Positions 15,017-22,977 of a stretch of 64,000 bases of DNA are shown here, piece by piece. The number at the start of each line of letters is the position of its first letter. The stretch's first letter is position 1. The notes beneath the pieces are model-generated. The model ran no database searches and had not been told where the DNA came from. It saw only the letters and a program-made list of their open reading frames with translations. The position numbers and the translations under genes were made by a program. The stretch comes from Rhodocyclaceae bacterium (lineage in GTDB: Bacteria; Pseudomonadota; Gammaproteobacteria; Burkholderiales; Rhodocyclaceae): NCBI GenBank assembly GCA_016702335.1, contig JADJEF010000003.1, positions 186,001 through 250,000 of the forward strand, in the 5' to 3' direction.

Positions 15017-16962
15017 TGACTTATAAAAACTGGAAACTGGAACGCGAGACCGATGGCGAATCTGGCCACATTGCGTGGGCAATCCTCGATGTCGCCGGGG
15101 CCTCGGCCAATGCGCTCGGCGCAGAAGTGATGACCGAACTGGGACAATTACTCGATGACTGCGAGAAAAATCCGCCCAAGGCACTGATCTTCAAGTCAGG
15201 CAAAGCCGCCGGATTTATCGCCGGAGCCAACATCGAAGAGTTCGCCCAGAACGATACCCCCGAGAAAGCGCGCGCCGCGGTCCAGCGTGGTTGGGATGTT
15301 TATGAGCGCCTGTCCAGAGTCAACTTCCCGACCTTGGCTCTGGTGCGTGGGCACTGCATGGGCGGTGGTCTGGAACTGGCGCTCGCGTGTCGCTATCTCC
15401 TCGCGGTCGATGAACCCGCGACCAAGATGGCGCTGCCCGAAGTGATGCTCGGCATCAGCCCGCTCTGGGGCGGCATGAAGCGCCTGCCCGAGCGCATTGG
15501 CGCGCCGGCTGCGCTGGACATGATGCTCACCGGCAAGACCATCAACGCCAAACGCGCCAAGAGCATGGGCCTGGCCGACGAATGCGTGCCGCCGCGCGTG
15601 ATGGAAAATGCCGCGCGCATGCTGGTGCTCTCCAACACTCCGCGCCGCGAACTCAAATTCATGGACAAGCTGATGAGCGGCCCGCTCAAGTCGATGGTGG
15701 CCAATGGCGCCAAAAAGCAGGTCGCCAAGCGTGCCCGCCCGGAGCATTACCCGGCACCGTATTCCATCATCGATACCTGGCAGAACTACGGCGGCAATGG
15801 GCTGGCCATCCCTGCCGACAAGCCCACCTCGCTTGACAGCCTGATGGCGCACCCGACTACGCGCAATCTCATTCGCGTGTTCTTCCTGCAAGACCGGCTC
15901 AAGGCGTTTGGCAAGGATGCCAAAGGGTTTGAGCCCAAGCATGTGCATGTGATCGGCGCTGGCGTGATGGGTGGCGATATTGCCGCCTGGTGCGCCCTGC
16001 GCGGCATGACCGTGACGCTGCAAGACCAATCGGTGGAACGCATTGCGCCCGCCGTCGGTCGTGCCGCCAAGCTGTTCGAGAAGAAGTTGCGCGACAAGAA
16101 AAAGGCGCGCTTCGCGCTCGACCGCCTGATTGCCGACCCCAAGGGCGATGGCGTGCGTCAGGCCGACGTGATCATCGAGGCCATTTTCGAGAACCTCGAC
16201 GCCAAGCAGAAGCTGTTTGCCGACATCGAAGCGCGGGCTAAACCAACGGCGCTGATCGCATCCAACACCTCGTCGCTCAAGCTGGCGGATATTGCCTCGA
16301 CGTTCAAAGATCCGTCGCGCCTGGTCGGCATTCACTTCTTCAATCCGGTGGCGATGATGCCGCTGGTAGAAGTGGTGGCTGGCGAAAAGACCGCGCCCGA
16401 GCAGGCGGCGCGCGCGGCGGCTTTTGTACGCAAGATCGACAAGCTGCCGCTGCCGGTCAAAGACGGCCCGGGCTTTTTGGTCAATGCTGTGCTCGCGCCC
16501 TACATGAACGAGGCGCTCAAGTGCATTGACGAGGGCATGACCCCTGAGGCAATTGATGCCGCCGCGCTGGCCTTCGGCATGCCGATGGGGCCGGTGGAGC
16601 TGGCCGATACCGTGGGTCTCGACGTGGCCAAAGCGGTCGGCGAGCAACTGGTCAAGTCGGGGACGCCTCCGAAGAAAGTGCTCGACCTGATCGCGGCCGG
16701 CAATCTGGGCAAGAAATCCGGCAAGGGCTTCTACACCTACGTCGATGGCAAGGCCCAGAAGGGCGTTGTTCCGCAAGTCGGCGCTGGTGACACGGCGATT
16801 CTGGCTGATCGGCTGATCGCTCCCATGGTCGCGGCAACGCAAAAGCTGGTGGCGGATGGTATCGTCGCCGACGCCGACCTGGCCGACGCCGGGGTGATCT
16901 TCGGAACCGGCTTTGCACCGTTCCGCGGTGGCCCGATCAATTACAGCAAGTCGACTGCCTGA
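15016..16962 (+). CDS. Bifunctional enoyl-CoA hydratase / 3-hydroxyacyl-CoA dehydrogenase (FadJ-like)
   Basis: A 648-aa fusion catalysing hydration of 2-enoyl-CoA and NAD-dependent oxidation of 3-hydroxyacyl-CoA. The N-terminal crotonase half (about 1-290) has SGKAAGFIAGANIEEFA and GHCMGGGLELALACR. The dehydrogenase starts with the Rossmann motif VIGAGVMGGD (about 313) and continues with GIHFFNPVAMMPLVE and the conserved GFAPFRGGP near the end. ATG 15016 overlaps the thiolase stop; further upstream starts would lie inside that gene. A dispersed repeat (16771-16799) encodes PQVGAGDTAI in the linker between the two C-terminal dehydrogenase domains. A strong terminator follows 15 bp downstream. 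Confidence 0.92.
   Translation: MTYKNWKLERETDGESGHIAWAILDVAGASANALGAEVMTELGQLLDDCEKNPPKALIFKSGKAAGFIAGANIEEFAQNDTPEKARAAVQRGWDVYERLSRVNFPTLALVRGHCMGGGLELALACRYLLAVDEPATKMALPEVMLGISPLWGGMKRLPERIGAPAALDMMLTGKTINAKRAKSMGLADECVPPRVMENAARMLVLSNTPRRELKFMDKLMSGPLKSMVANGAKKQVAKRARPEHYPAPYSIIDTWQNYGGNGLAIPADKPTSLDSLMAHPTTRNLIRVFFLQDRLKAFGKDAKGFEPKHVHVIGAGVMGGDIAAWCALRGMTVTLQDQSVERIAPAVGRAAKLFEKKLRDKKKARFALDRLIADPKGDGVRQADVIIEAIFENLDAKQKLFADIEARAKPTALIASNTSSLKLADIASTFKDPSRLVGIHFFNPVAMMPLVEVVAGEKTAPEQAARAAAFVRKIDKLPLPVKDGPGFLVNAVLAPYMNEALKCIDEGMTPEAIDAAALAFGMPMGPVELADTVGLDVAKAVGEQLVKSGTPPKKVLDLIAAGNLGKKSGKGFYTYVDGKAQKGVVPQVGAGDTAILADRLIAPMVAATQKLVADGIVADADLADAGVIFGTGFAPFRGGPINYSKSTA
16771..16799 (-). 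repeat. 29-bp dispersed repeat inside the fadJ-like gene
   Basis: Minus-strand form: ATCGCC + GTGTCA + CCAGCGCCGACTTGCGG, an exact family match. Translated in the gene as PQVGAGDTAI, the same frame as the copy in fadE. Confidence 0.93.
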
Positions 16963-16977
16963 GTTCGTAGTACCTCG

Positions 16978-17017
16978 AAAAGGGCCAGTGCCGGGGGCAC
17001 CCGTCACTGGCCCTTTT
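16978..17017 (+). terminator. Rho-independent terminator after the fad operon
   Basis: AAAAGGGCCAGTG (16978-16990) pairs perfectly with CACTGGCCCTTTT (17005-17017), a 13-bp stem including the A/T ends, with a GC-rich loop. Located 15 bp past the stop of the fadJ-like gene. The A-run on the left means it could also work leftward. Confidence 0.85.
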
Positions 17018-17056
17018 CCTTTCGCCCGCCACCGGCGCGCCTCTACAATCCCCGCA

Positions 17057-18100
17057 ATGACCTCGCTCGCCTTGCTCTTCACCGGGTTTTCAGTCGTCAG
17101 CGCCCTGCTGCTGGCACTGACACATTTCCGTACGGCCAACTACAGTAGCGAGCGTGGTGCCAAAGCATCAGGCCTGCTGTTGCTGGCGGCTCTGGCGGGC
17201 TTGCAGGCGGTCCATTGGGCGTGGCTGTACCTGGACTTGCCCTGGACAAACACAGGCGGGTACCAGCTGCTGTTGTTTGTCGTCGCGCCGGTGTTTTGGG
17301 TCTACAGCCAGTGCATCCTCCGGCCCGATGCCGCGCCATGGCGTGTGCAATCGCTGGCGCATGCTGTGCCGGCAATGATCGCGCCCTGGCTTGAACCTGA
17401 CATAGCACTGTCGGTAGCGTTTTCGGTCGGGGCCGGCTACCTGCTGGCATTGGGGCGAGATGTGTATCGTTTGCGTGCCGAGCGTGAGCAGTTCGTCAGA
17501 GAGATCGCCCTGCTGGGCGTGATTGTTGTGATCGCCGTGGGGGTGACGGTATTGGGTGTGGTGCGGGCAGAATTGCCTGGAAAGACCTTCTTCGAGCTCT
17601 ACGCCATTGCCATAGGTCTGGCGTTTTTTCTGATTCAGGGCGTGCTGGCGCTGCGTCCGCAACTGGCCGGCGAGGTCACCGAAGCGGCCAAAGCCAGCTA
17701 TGCCAATTCCACGTTGACCCACATCGATTGCCCGGCCTTGCTGGATCGGCTCGACGGATTGATGAGCACTGAACACCTGTTTGAAGACGGCGAGTTGAGC
17801 CTGGCCGCGCTGGCAGCCCGATTGGGCGTGAGTAGCCACCAGCTGTCTGAACTGATGAATGTGCATTTAGGCAAAAGCTTTGCGCGCTTTCTGCGCGAGC
17901 AACGCGTGGCTGCTGCCAGGCGGATGCTGGTGGCCGAACCGTCGGCCTCCGTGCTCTCGGTAGGTTTGAGTGTCGGATTCAGCGCCCAATCCAATTTCTA
18001 CGAGGCCTTCCGGGAAATCGAAGGCATGACGCCGGGACAGTTTCGCAAACTAACGCTCATGGCTTCGATGAGCCGCCCAAAACCCGACCAGTCGCCTTAA
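17057..18100 (+). CDS. Membrane-anchored AraC-family transcriptional regulator
   Basis: A 347-aa protein with an N-terminal membrane half and a C-terminal AraC HTH domain. About six or seven hydrophobic segments are visible (LALLFTGFSVVSALLLAL through YAIAIGLAFFLIQGVLAL). The DNA-binding domain starts near residue 250 (LSLAALAARLGVSSHQLSEL), with the second helix region VLSVGLSVGFSAQSNFYEAF and the closing MTPGQFRK. The start at 17057 is chosen because the open frame upstream runs back through the fad terminator. The signal is unknown. Position suggests it could control the small membrane/SDR cluster that follows. Confidence 0.85.
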   Translation: MTSLALLFTGFSVVSALLLALTHFRTANYSSERGAKASGLLLLAALAGLQAVHWAWLYLDLPWTNTGGYQLLLFVVAPVFWVYSQCILRPDAAPWRVQSLAHAVPAMIAPWLEPDIALSVAFSVGAGYLLALGRDVYRLRAEREQFVREIALLGVIVVIAVGVTVLGVVRAELPGKTFFELYAIAIGLAFFLIQGVLALRPQLAGEVTEAAKASYANSTLTHIDCPALLDRLDGLMSTEHLFEDGELSLAALAARLGVSSHQLSELMNVHLGKSFARFLREQRVAAARRMLVAEPSASVLSVGLSVGFSAQSNFYEAFREIEGMTPGQFRKLTLMASMSRPKPDQSP

Positions 18101-18214
18101 TTGGTTCCGGAACGATCATTTCGGAACAGAAATCCGCTCCGCTCCGATCAAACCGGAGGTAGTGGGTGGGCCAAACACCCACACTGAGGGCTCCACTAAC
18201 CAAAAGGAGCTCAC

Positions 18215-18562
18215 ATGAACACCCCCCTGATGTTGTCGCTGGAGTTGCTGATCGGCCTCGCGGCCAGCGCCGCAGTGCTGTACACCTTGTCCATCCCGCT
18301 CAAAGAAACGCTTGAGCAGATTTGTCCGAATGCGCAAGCCGCCCGGTTCTGGCTGACCTACACCCGGATCATGCTGGTGATCGCGCCACTTATCCTGGTT
18401 CTGATCGTTGATATGATGACCAACTTCGCCAGCCCGATCGACAGCCTGCGCATGACCCTGCTGGCAACCCTGGGCGGACTGTTGATCGGCTTGCATCGCG
18501 TCGGGCTGAAGCTCGGTCGGTTTGTCGTCACGCCGACGTCGGAAAAGGAGCGTCCGTCATGA
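18215..18562 (+). CDS. Small integral membrane protein of unknown function
   Basis: A 115-aa protein with three likely transmembrane helices (LSLELLIGLAASAAVLYTL, IMLVIAPLILVLIVDMM and LLATLGGLLIGLH). An AAGGAG-type Shine-Dalgarno lies just upstream of ATG 18215. Its TGA overlaps the ATG of the SDR gene (ATGA at 18559), so it opens a compact four-gene cluster. I do not recognise a family. The role is unknown. Confidence 0.72.
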   Translation: MNTPLMLSLELLIGLAASAAVLYTLSIPLKETLEQICPNAQAARFWLTYTRIMLVIAPLILVLIVDMMTNFASPIDSLRMTLLATLGGLLIGLHRVGLKLGRFVVTPTSEKERPS

Positions 18563-19437
18563 AAATCCTACTGATTGGAGCCAGCGGCTTCATTGGCCGA
18601 AACCTCTCCGGCGTCTTGCGCCAGGCGGGGCACGACATTGTTCCCGTGTCGCGACATCACGGGGTGGATGTTTCCCTGATGCGGCGCAGCGAGCAGTGGC
18701 TGCCCTGGCTGCGCGGCGTGGAGGTAGTGATCAATGCCGTCGGCATTATTGGCGAATCGGGTGGGCAAGGCTTTGCTGCCCTGCACACCGAGGCACCGGT
18801 CGCCTTGTTTGACGCCTGTCTGGCAGCGGGGGTGCGTCGGGTAATCCAGATCTCCGCGCTGGGGGCGGATACCCGCGCCGCCTCGGCCTACCACCTGAGC
18901 AAACGGGCCGCCGACGACTATTTGCGTTCCCTGGATCTGGACTGGTGGGTGCTGCGCCCGGCGCTGATCTATGGTCGCGGCGGGGCCAGTTCCGAGATGT
19001 TCCAGCGGCTGGCCCGCCTGCCCATCGTGCCCGTGATCGGTGATGGCCGGCAGCCGCTGCAACCCGTGCATATTGCGGATGTGGTCGCCACCATCGTGGC
19101 GTGTATGACCAGTGAGCAGGCGCGCACGACTCTCGACATCGTGGGCAATGAGGTGGTCGAGTATGCGCACTGGCTGCAGCGTCTGCGCCTGGCGCAAGGC
19201 TACCGCCAAGGCGGGGTGCTGCACCTGCCGCTCTGGCTGGTGCTGCTCGGTGCCTGGGCCGGGCAGGTCTTCAGCCCCATGCTGCGCACGGAAAACATTC
19301 GCATGCTGGTCACCGGCTATCGCGCGTCACCGAACTCGTGGAATGCCTTTCTGGGCCGGCGGGCGCTGGACTTTTCGCCCGCATTGTTGCGCGCCAATGC
19401 CGTGGAAGCGTTGAGCGGGCAGGGGAGCGTGTCATGA
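18559..19437 (+). CDS. NAD(P)-binding SDR/epimerase-like protein
   Basis: A 292-aa protein with an N-terminal Rossmann motif, ILLIGASGFIGRNL, typical of atypical/extended SDR enzymes (NmrA/UDP-sugar-epimerase-like). A YHLSK catalytic-type YxxxK is at about residue 113, and LRPALIYGRGG lies in the substrate region. A hydrophobic C-terminal stretch (LHLPLWLVLLGAWAGQVF) suggests membrane association. It is coupled by overlapping codons both upstream (ATGA, 18559) and downstream (19434). Clusters of such SDRs with DUF2269 and DUF4166 proteins recur in bacteria, but the substrate is not known to me. Confidence 0.82.
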   Translation: MKILLIGASGFIGRNLSGVLRQAGHDIVPVSRHHGVDVSLMRRSEQWLPWLRGVEVVINAVGIIGESGGQGFAALHTEAPVALFDACLAAGVRRVIQISALGADTRAASAYHLSKRAADDYLRSLDLDWWVLRPALIYGRGGASSEMFQRLARLPIVPVIGDGRQPLQPVHIADVVATIVACMTSEQARTTLDIVGNEVVEYAHWLQRLRLAQGYRQGGVLHLPLWLVLLGAWAGQVFSPMLRTENIRMLVTGYRASPNSWNAFLGRRALDFSPALLRANAVEALSGQGSVS

Positions 19438-19913
19438 CCTATCTCACTCTAAAGACCTTGCACATTCTCAGCATGGTGCTGCTCTTCGGCACCGGCCTGG
19501 GCAGCGCCTATTACAAATGGATGGCGGATCGCAGCGGCAATGTGGCCCATATTGCGGTCACCAACCGCCACGTGGTGCTGGCGGACTGGTGCTTCACCAC
19601 GCCTACGGTAATCTTTCAGCCACTCAGCGGGGTGGCGATGGCGATGTTGGCGGGCATGCCGCTGAGTACGCCATGGATTGCCACAAGCCTGGCTCTGTAT
19701 TGTTTTGCAGGACTGTGCTGGCTGCCGGTGGTCTGGATGCAAATTCGCATGCAGACGCTGGCGGCGCAGGCGGTTGCCGACAATACCGCCTTGCCGGCGC
19801 ACTATTGGCGGATGGCGCGCTGGTGGTTCTGGCTGGGTGTGCCGGCGTTTACGTCCATGGTGCTGGTGGTGGTACTGATGGTGTTCAAACAGCTTCCGGG
19901 AGTCGCGTCATGA
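19434..19913 (+). CDS. DUF2269-like integral membrane protein
   Basis: A 159-aa protein with four hydrophobic helices (LKTLHILSMVLLFGTGLGSA at the start, FQPLSGVAMAMLAG, LALYCFAGLCWLPVVWMQI, FWLGVPAFTSMVLVVVLMVF). The KTLHILS opening and the conserved histidine are typical of DUF2269. Start 19434 overlaps the SDR stop. The frame is open further upstream only because it runs antiphase through that gene. The function is unknown; it probably forms a membrane module with its SDR and DUF4166 neighbours. Confidence 0.78.
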   Translation: MTYLTLKTLHILSMVLLFGTGLGSAYYKWMADRSGNVAHIAVTNRHVVLADWCFTTPTVIFQPLSGVAMAMLAGMPLSTPWIATSLALYCFAGLCWLPVVWMQIRMQTLAAQAVADNTALPAHYWRMARWWFWLGVPAFTSMVLVVVLMVFKQLPGVAS

Positions 19914-20518
19914 GCAGTCTGATGCAAAAAATCCTTGGTGCAGACTGGGAAAAATTGCCGGCGTCGCTCAAGGCGCATTACCAGAGCGGTCCGAACGTCG
20001 ATAGCGGCCATCTCGATATAGAGTTTCCTCGCTGGATGACGCCCTACCTGCGTGTACTGCAAGTGTTTGGTGCCCTGCTGGCGCGATCGGGAAAGCAGTT
20101 GCCAACACGCGTGCACAAAAATGTCAGGGCGGATTGCCACTACTGGCGGCGCACGATGAGCTTTCCTGATGGCCGACAGGTGTGCTTCAACAGCGTCTGG
20201 GTCGCGGCTGGCGGAACGCGCTTGATCGACTAGGTGAACCCGGTCATGGGCCTGGAAATGCGTGCTTTTGTCAAAGGGGAAGAGCTGCACTACGCCGGCG
20301 TGCGCTATGTACTGAATTTTGGCTGGTTCAGGCTTGGCTTGCCCGAGTGGCTGATTCTGGGGCATACCACGATTGTCGAGCGAGCCCTATCCCCAAACGC
20401 ATTTGCCATGGACTTCCGATTGACCCATCCGTGCTTCGGGCAGGTCTTCCGCTACTCTGGCACGTTTGTGACTGAGCGAGTCGACGTGCAAGGCCGAAGC
20501 ACTTGTGGCTGCAGCTAA
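19910..20518 (+). pseudogene. DUF4166 protein interrupted by an in-frame amber codon
   Basis: Two stretches in the same frame together make a normal DUF4166-type protein of about 200 aa. The first, 19910-20233, has MQKILGADWEKLPASLKAHY and RRTMSFPDGR and ends GGTRLID. TAG at 20231-20233 stops it. The frame then resumes directly with NPVMGLEMRAF, LRYRGWL-like FRYSGTF and a TAA at 20516. No frameshift is needed; a single base change explains the break. The 5' ATG overlaps the DUF2269 stop. Possibilities are recent inactivation, a sequencing error or suppression. The 3' end overlaps the convergent HD-GYP gene by a few bases. Confidence 0.72.
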
Positions 20519-21609
20519 GTGCGCCCGGGCTCGAAGACCTCGACGGGCTCTTCCGTGTAACGCTGGCGGATCACCTCGACATCGTCCATGCGACGCAAAA
20601 ACGCCTCGACACATTCCGGATCAAAGTGCGTTCCGCTTTGCTCCTTCAGGAAGCTGATGGCACGATCCAGTTCCCATGCGGGTTTGTAGGGTCGGATCGA
20701 GGTCAGGGCATCAAACACATCGGCCACGGCGACAATGCGCCCTGACTGGGCAATGGCCTCGTTTGCCAGTCCGTGCGGGTAGCCCGAGCCATCGAATTTT
20801 TCGTGATGGGTCAGCGCGATCTCGGCGGCCATGATCAACACGGGCGAGTTCGAATCCTTGAGCAGCTCGTAGCCGATGCTGGCATGCTGCTTCATGATGA
20901 CAAACTCGTCCGCGCTGAGTTTCCCTGGTTTGAGCAAAATGGCATCGGGTGTACCCACCTTGCCGACATCGTGCATGGGTGCGGCCTCAAGCAACATGTT
21001 CACTTGTGCGCTACTCCAGCCCAGTTCCTGGGCAATAAAACAGGAGTAATTGGCCATGCGGCGAATATGGGCACCCGTCTCCGGGTCGCGATACTCGGCG
21101 GCGCGCGCCAAACGGATCACCGTTTCACGCTCACGCAGGCGAATCGCCTCAATGGCCTGATGCACCTCATTGGCGAGCAGGGCGGCCCGATCGGACAGCA
21201 GTTTGTGGCTGCGACGAAGACTGAGCATGTTGCGCACCCGGGAATTGAACTCGGGGCGATCAATCGGCTTGGTCAGGAAATCGTTGGCACCGGTTTCCAG
21301 CGCGCGATAGCGCACATCACTTTCCTGATCGGCCGTCACCATCAGGATGGGCAAGTGTTCCAGTGCCGGGCGCTGACGTAGCCGGGCAATGAATTCGATA
21401 CCGTCCAGATCCGGCATCATGTAGTCGACGATCAGCAGGTCAAAGGGGTTCTGTTCACACCACTCAAGGGCTTCGTGCGGCGCGCTGAAGGTTTTGCTCT
21501 GACAGCCACCAATTTTCTTGATCAGCGCCTCCATCAGTGACAGGTTGATGACGGTGTCATCCACAATCACTACCTGCATGGTCAAATCAAGTGCGTAGAT
21601 GTCGTTCAC
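20515..21609 (-). CDS. Response regulator with HD-GYP c-di-GMP phosphodiesterase domain
   Basis: A 364-aa RpfG-like protein. The N-terminal receiver carries VIVDDTVINLSLM and the acceptor Asp of LLIVDYMMPDLDG. The C-terminal HD-GYP domain has the metal-binding MHDVGKVG and HHEKFDGSGYP motifs, so hydrolysis of cyclic di-GMP is expected. An alternative start (MQVVIVDD) lies ten codons in. It is the last gene of a leftward signalling cluster: FIST sensor, kinase, receiver/Hpt module, then this output protein 9 bp later. It is the obvious output of the neighbouring kinase, linking it to c-di-GMP turnover. That pairing is inference from gene order. Confidence 0.9.
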   Translation of the reverse strand: MNDIYALDLTMQVVIVDDTVINLSLMEALIKKIGGCQSKTFSAPHEALEWCEQNPFDLLIVDYMMPDLDGIEFIARLRQRPALEHLPILMVTADQESDVRYRALETGANDFLTKPIDRPEFNSRVRNMLSLRRSHKLLSDRAALLANEVHQAIEAIRLRERETVIRLARAAEYRDPETGAHIRRMANYSCFIAQELGWSSAQVNMLLEAAPMHDVGKVGTPDAILLKPGKLSADEFVIMKQHASIGYELLKDSNSPVLIMAAEIALTHHEKFDGSGYPHGLANEAIAQSGRIVAVADVFDALTSIRPYKPAWELDRAISFLKEQSGTHFDPECVEAFLRRMDDVEVIRQRYTEEPVEVFEPGRT

Positions 21610-21618
21610 GTTCAGATC

Positions 21619-22977
21619 CTAAGAAAGGGTGTGGGCCGAGGCCCGCAGCGCGACCACCAAGGTATGGACTGCCTCGTGCAATTCTCTCACCGTTTGTTCC
21701 TGACCGTGCAGCGCTCCCTGGGCGGCAGCAATTTCGATGGCGGCCGCCATGGCCTGCGCGGGTTGGGCGTTGAATGCCGCCAGCGTGCCTTTCAGTGAGT
21801 GCGCGGAGCGCCGCACGACGTCGATTTCCCCCGCCGCCAGTGATTCGTCGAGAAGTCGCAGATCGTTGGTGTAGTGTTCCAGAAAAGCCGGGCCGATGAT
21901 CTCAAGGATTTCCTGATCCATGGCGGCGAGGCCGGCGACGTAGTCAAAGTAAGGTTCGCTCATGTGGGCTCCAGATATGGGCTCTGAGGCAAGGGTGCCG
22001 GAGGGGTTGGCGGAGGAAATGGCAGAGGAAATGGCGGAACCGGTTACGGTCGCATGCCAGGATGATTCGAGTTTACGGCGCAATTCCTCGGCCTTGATCG
22101 GTTTGGAAATATAGTCATTCATGCCGGCCTCAAGACAGGCTTCGCGGTCTCCCGTCATGGCATTTGCGGTCATGGCGATGATAGGCAAGGGCGACCGACC
22201 ACTGGTGGCTTCGCGTGCACGGATGCCACGGGTGCAATCGATTCCGCCCATCACCGGCATTTGCATGTCCATGAGGCATACATCAAAGCGCTGCGAGTCA
22301 AAGAGCGCCAGCGCCTGACGGCCATCCGGGGCCAGCGTGCACTCATGCCCCCACTTTTCAAGCAGGCGCAGCGCGAGTTGTTGATTCACCGGGTTGTCTT
22401 CCACCAGCAGCACTCTCAAGCGAGTGGCGTTTTCACGCAACTCATGGCGGGTGACCAGCGGTTCGCCTGAGCGCGCCTCACCTGCGTGCCCCTCACCCGC
22501 GTGCCCCAGCATCCGCCCCACGGCGACGCGCAGGTCCTCTTCAACCACGGGTTTGGGGAAGTAACCTTGCAGATCCAGTTCGCGACAGCGCTGAGCGTCG
22601 CCGCGCATGGCACCCGATGACAGGATGATCACCGGGATTTCCTTCAGCGGCGGCTGCGCGCGTAGCCAGGCGGCGAAGGTAAAGCCATCCATGTCGGGCA
22701 TTTGCACGTCAAGCAAAAAAAGATCAGGAGCGGGATTGGCCGCCAGCCAGTCCTGGGCTGCAGCGGCAGAATCCAGGCCAATCGCCTGCGCGTGCCAGTG
22801 CTCCACCATGCGCCCGAGAATCTGGCGATTGATGGCGGTGTCATCAATGATCGCGATACGTTTGCCGGTGAGTGACACGAACGTCCGTCCGGCTTCGCTG
22901 TCATTCGCGACTGCCGTGTCTATCGCGACATGCAGGGTGAAGTGGAAACTGCTGCCCTGGCCAACGATACTGTTCAC
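21619..22977 (-). CDS. Receiver-receiver-Hpt module (3' part of a frameshifted hybrid kinase)
   Basis: A 452-aa reading frame that starts inside the last motif of a kinase ATPase domain (SIVGQGSSFHFTL). It continues with two receivers (acceptor Asp in LFLLDVQMPDMDG and in VCLMDMQMPVMGG, the second after LLVEDNPVNQQLA) and an Hpt domain whose phospho-His is in RRSAHSLKGT. Between them is a Ser/Ala-rich linker made of imperfect 12-bp repeats. The first residues belong to the preceding kinase, and restoring one G in a G5 run (22988-22992, C on the plus strand) joins the frames. It is therefore probably the C-terminal half of one BarA-like protein. The GTGA overlap could allow separate translation. 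Confidence 0.8.
   Translation of the reverse strand: MNSIVGQGSSFHFTLHVAIDTAVANDSEAGRTFVSLTGKRIAIIDDTAINRQILGRMVEHWHAQAIGLDSAAAAQDWLAANPAPDLFLLDVQMPDMDGFTFAAWLRAQPPLKEIPVIILSSGAMRGDAQRCRELDLQGYFPKPVVEEDLRVAVGRMLGHAGEGHAGEARSGEPLVTRHELRENATRLRVLLVEDNPVNQQLALRLLEKWGHECTLAPDGRQALALFDSQRFDVCLMDMQMPVMGGIDCTRGIRAREATSGRSPLPIIAMTANAMTGDREACLEAGMNDYISKPIKAEELRRKLESSWHATVTGSAISSAISSANPSGTLASEPISGAHMSEPYFDYVAGLAAMDQEILEIIGPAFLEHYTNDLRLLDESLAAGEIDVVRRSAHSLKGTLAAFNAQPAQAMAAAIEIAAAQGALHGQEQTVRELHEAVHTLVVALRASAHTLS

Noticed and set aside
15949..15978. GAGVMGG sequence resembling the repeat-derived VGAG peptide
   Set aside because: It is the Rossmann NAD-binding motif of the dehydrogenase. The DNA does not match the 29-bp repeat beyond a few bases.
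15196..17139. A 647-codon open frame on the minus strand opposite the fadJ-like gene
   Set aside because: No family sequence, and it lies antisense to a clear enzyme gene. GC-rich codon use leaves long accidental frames.
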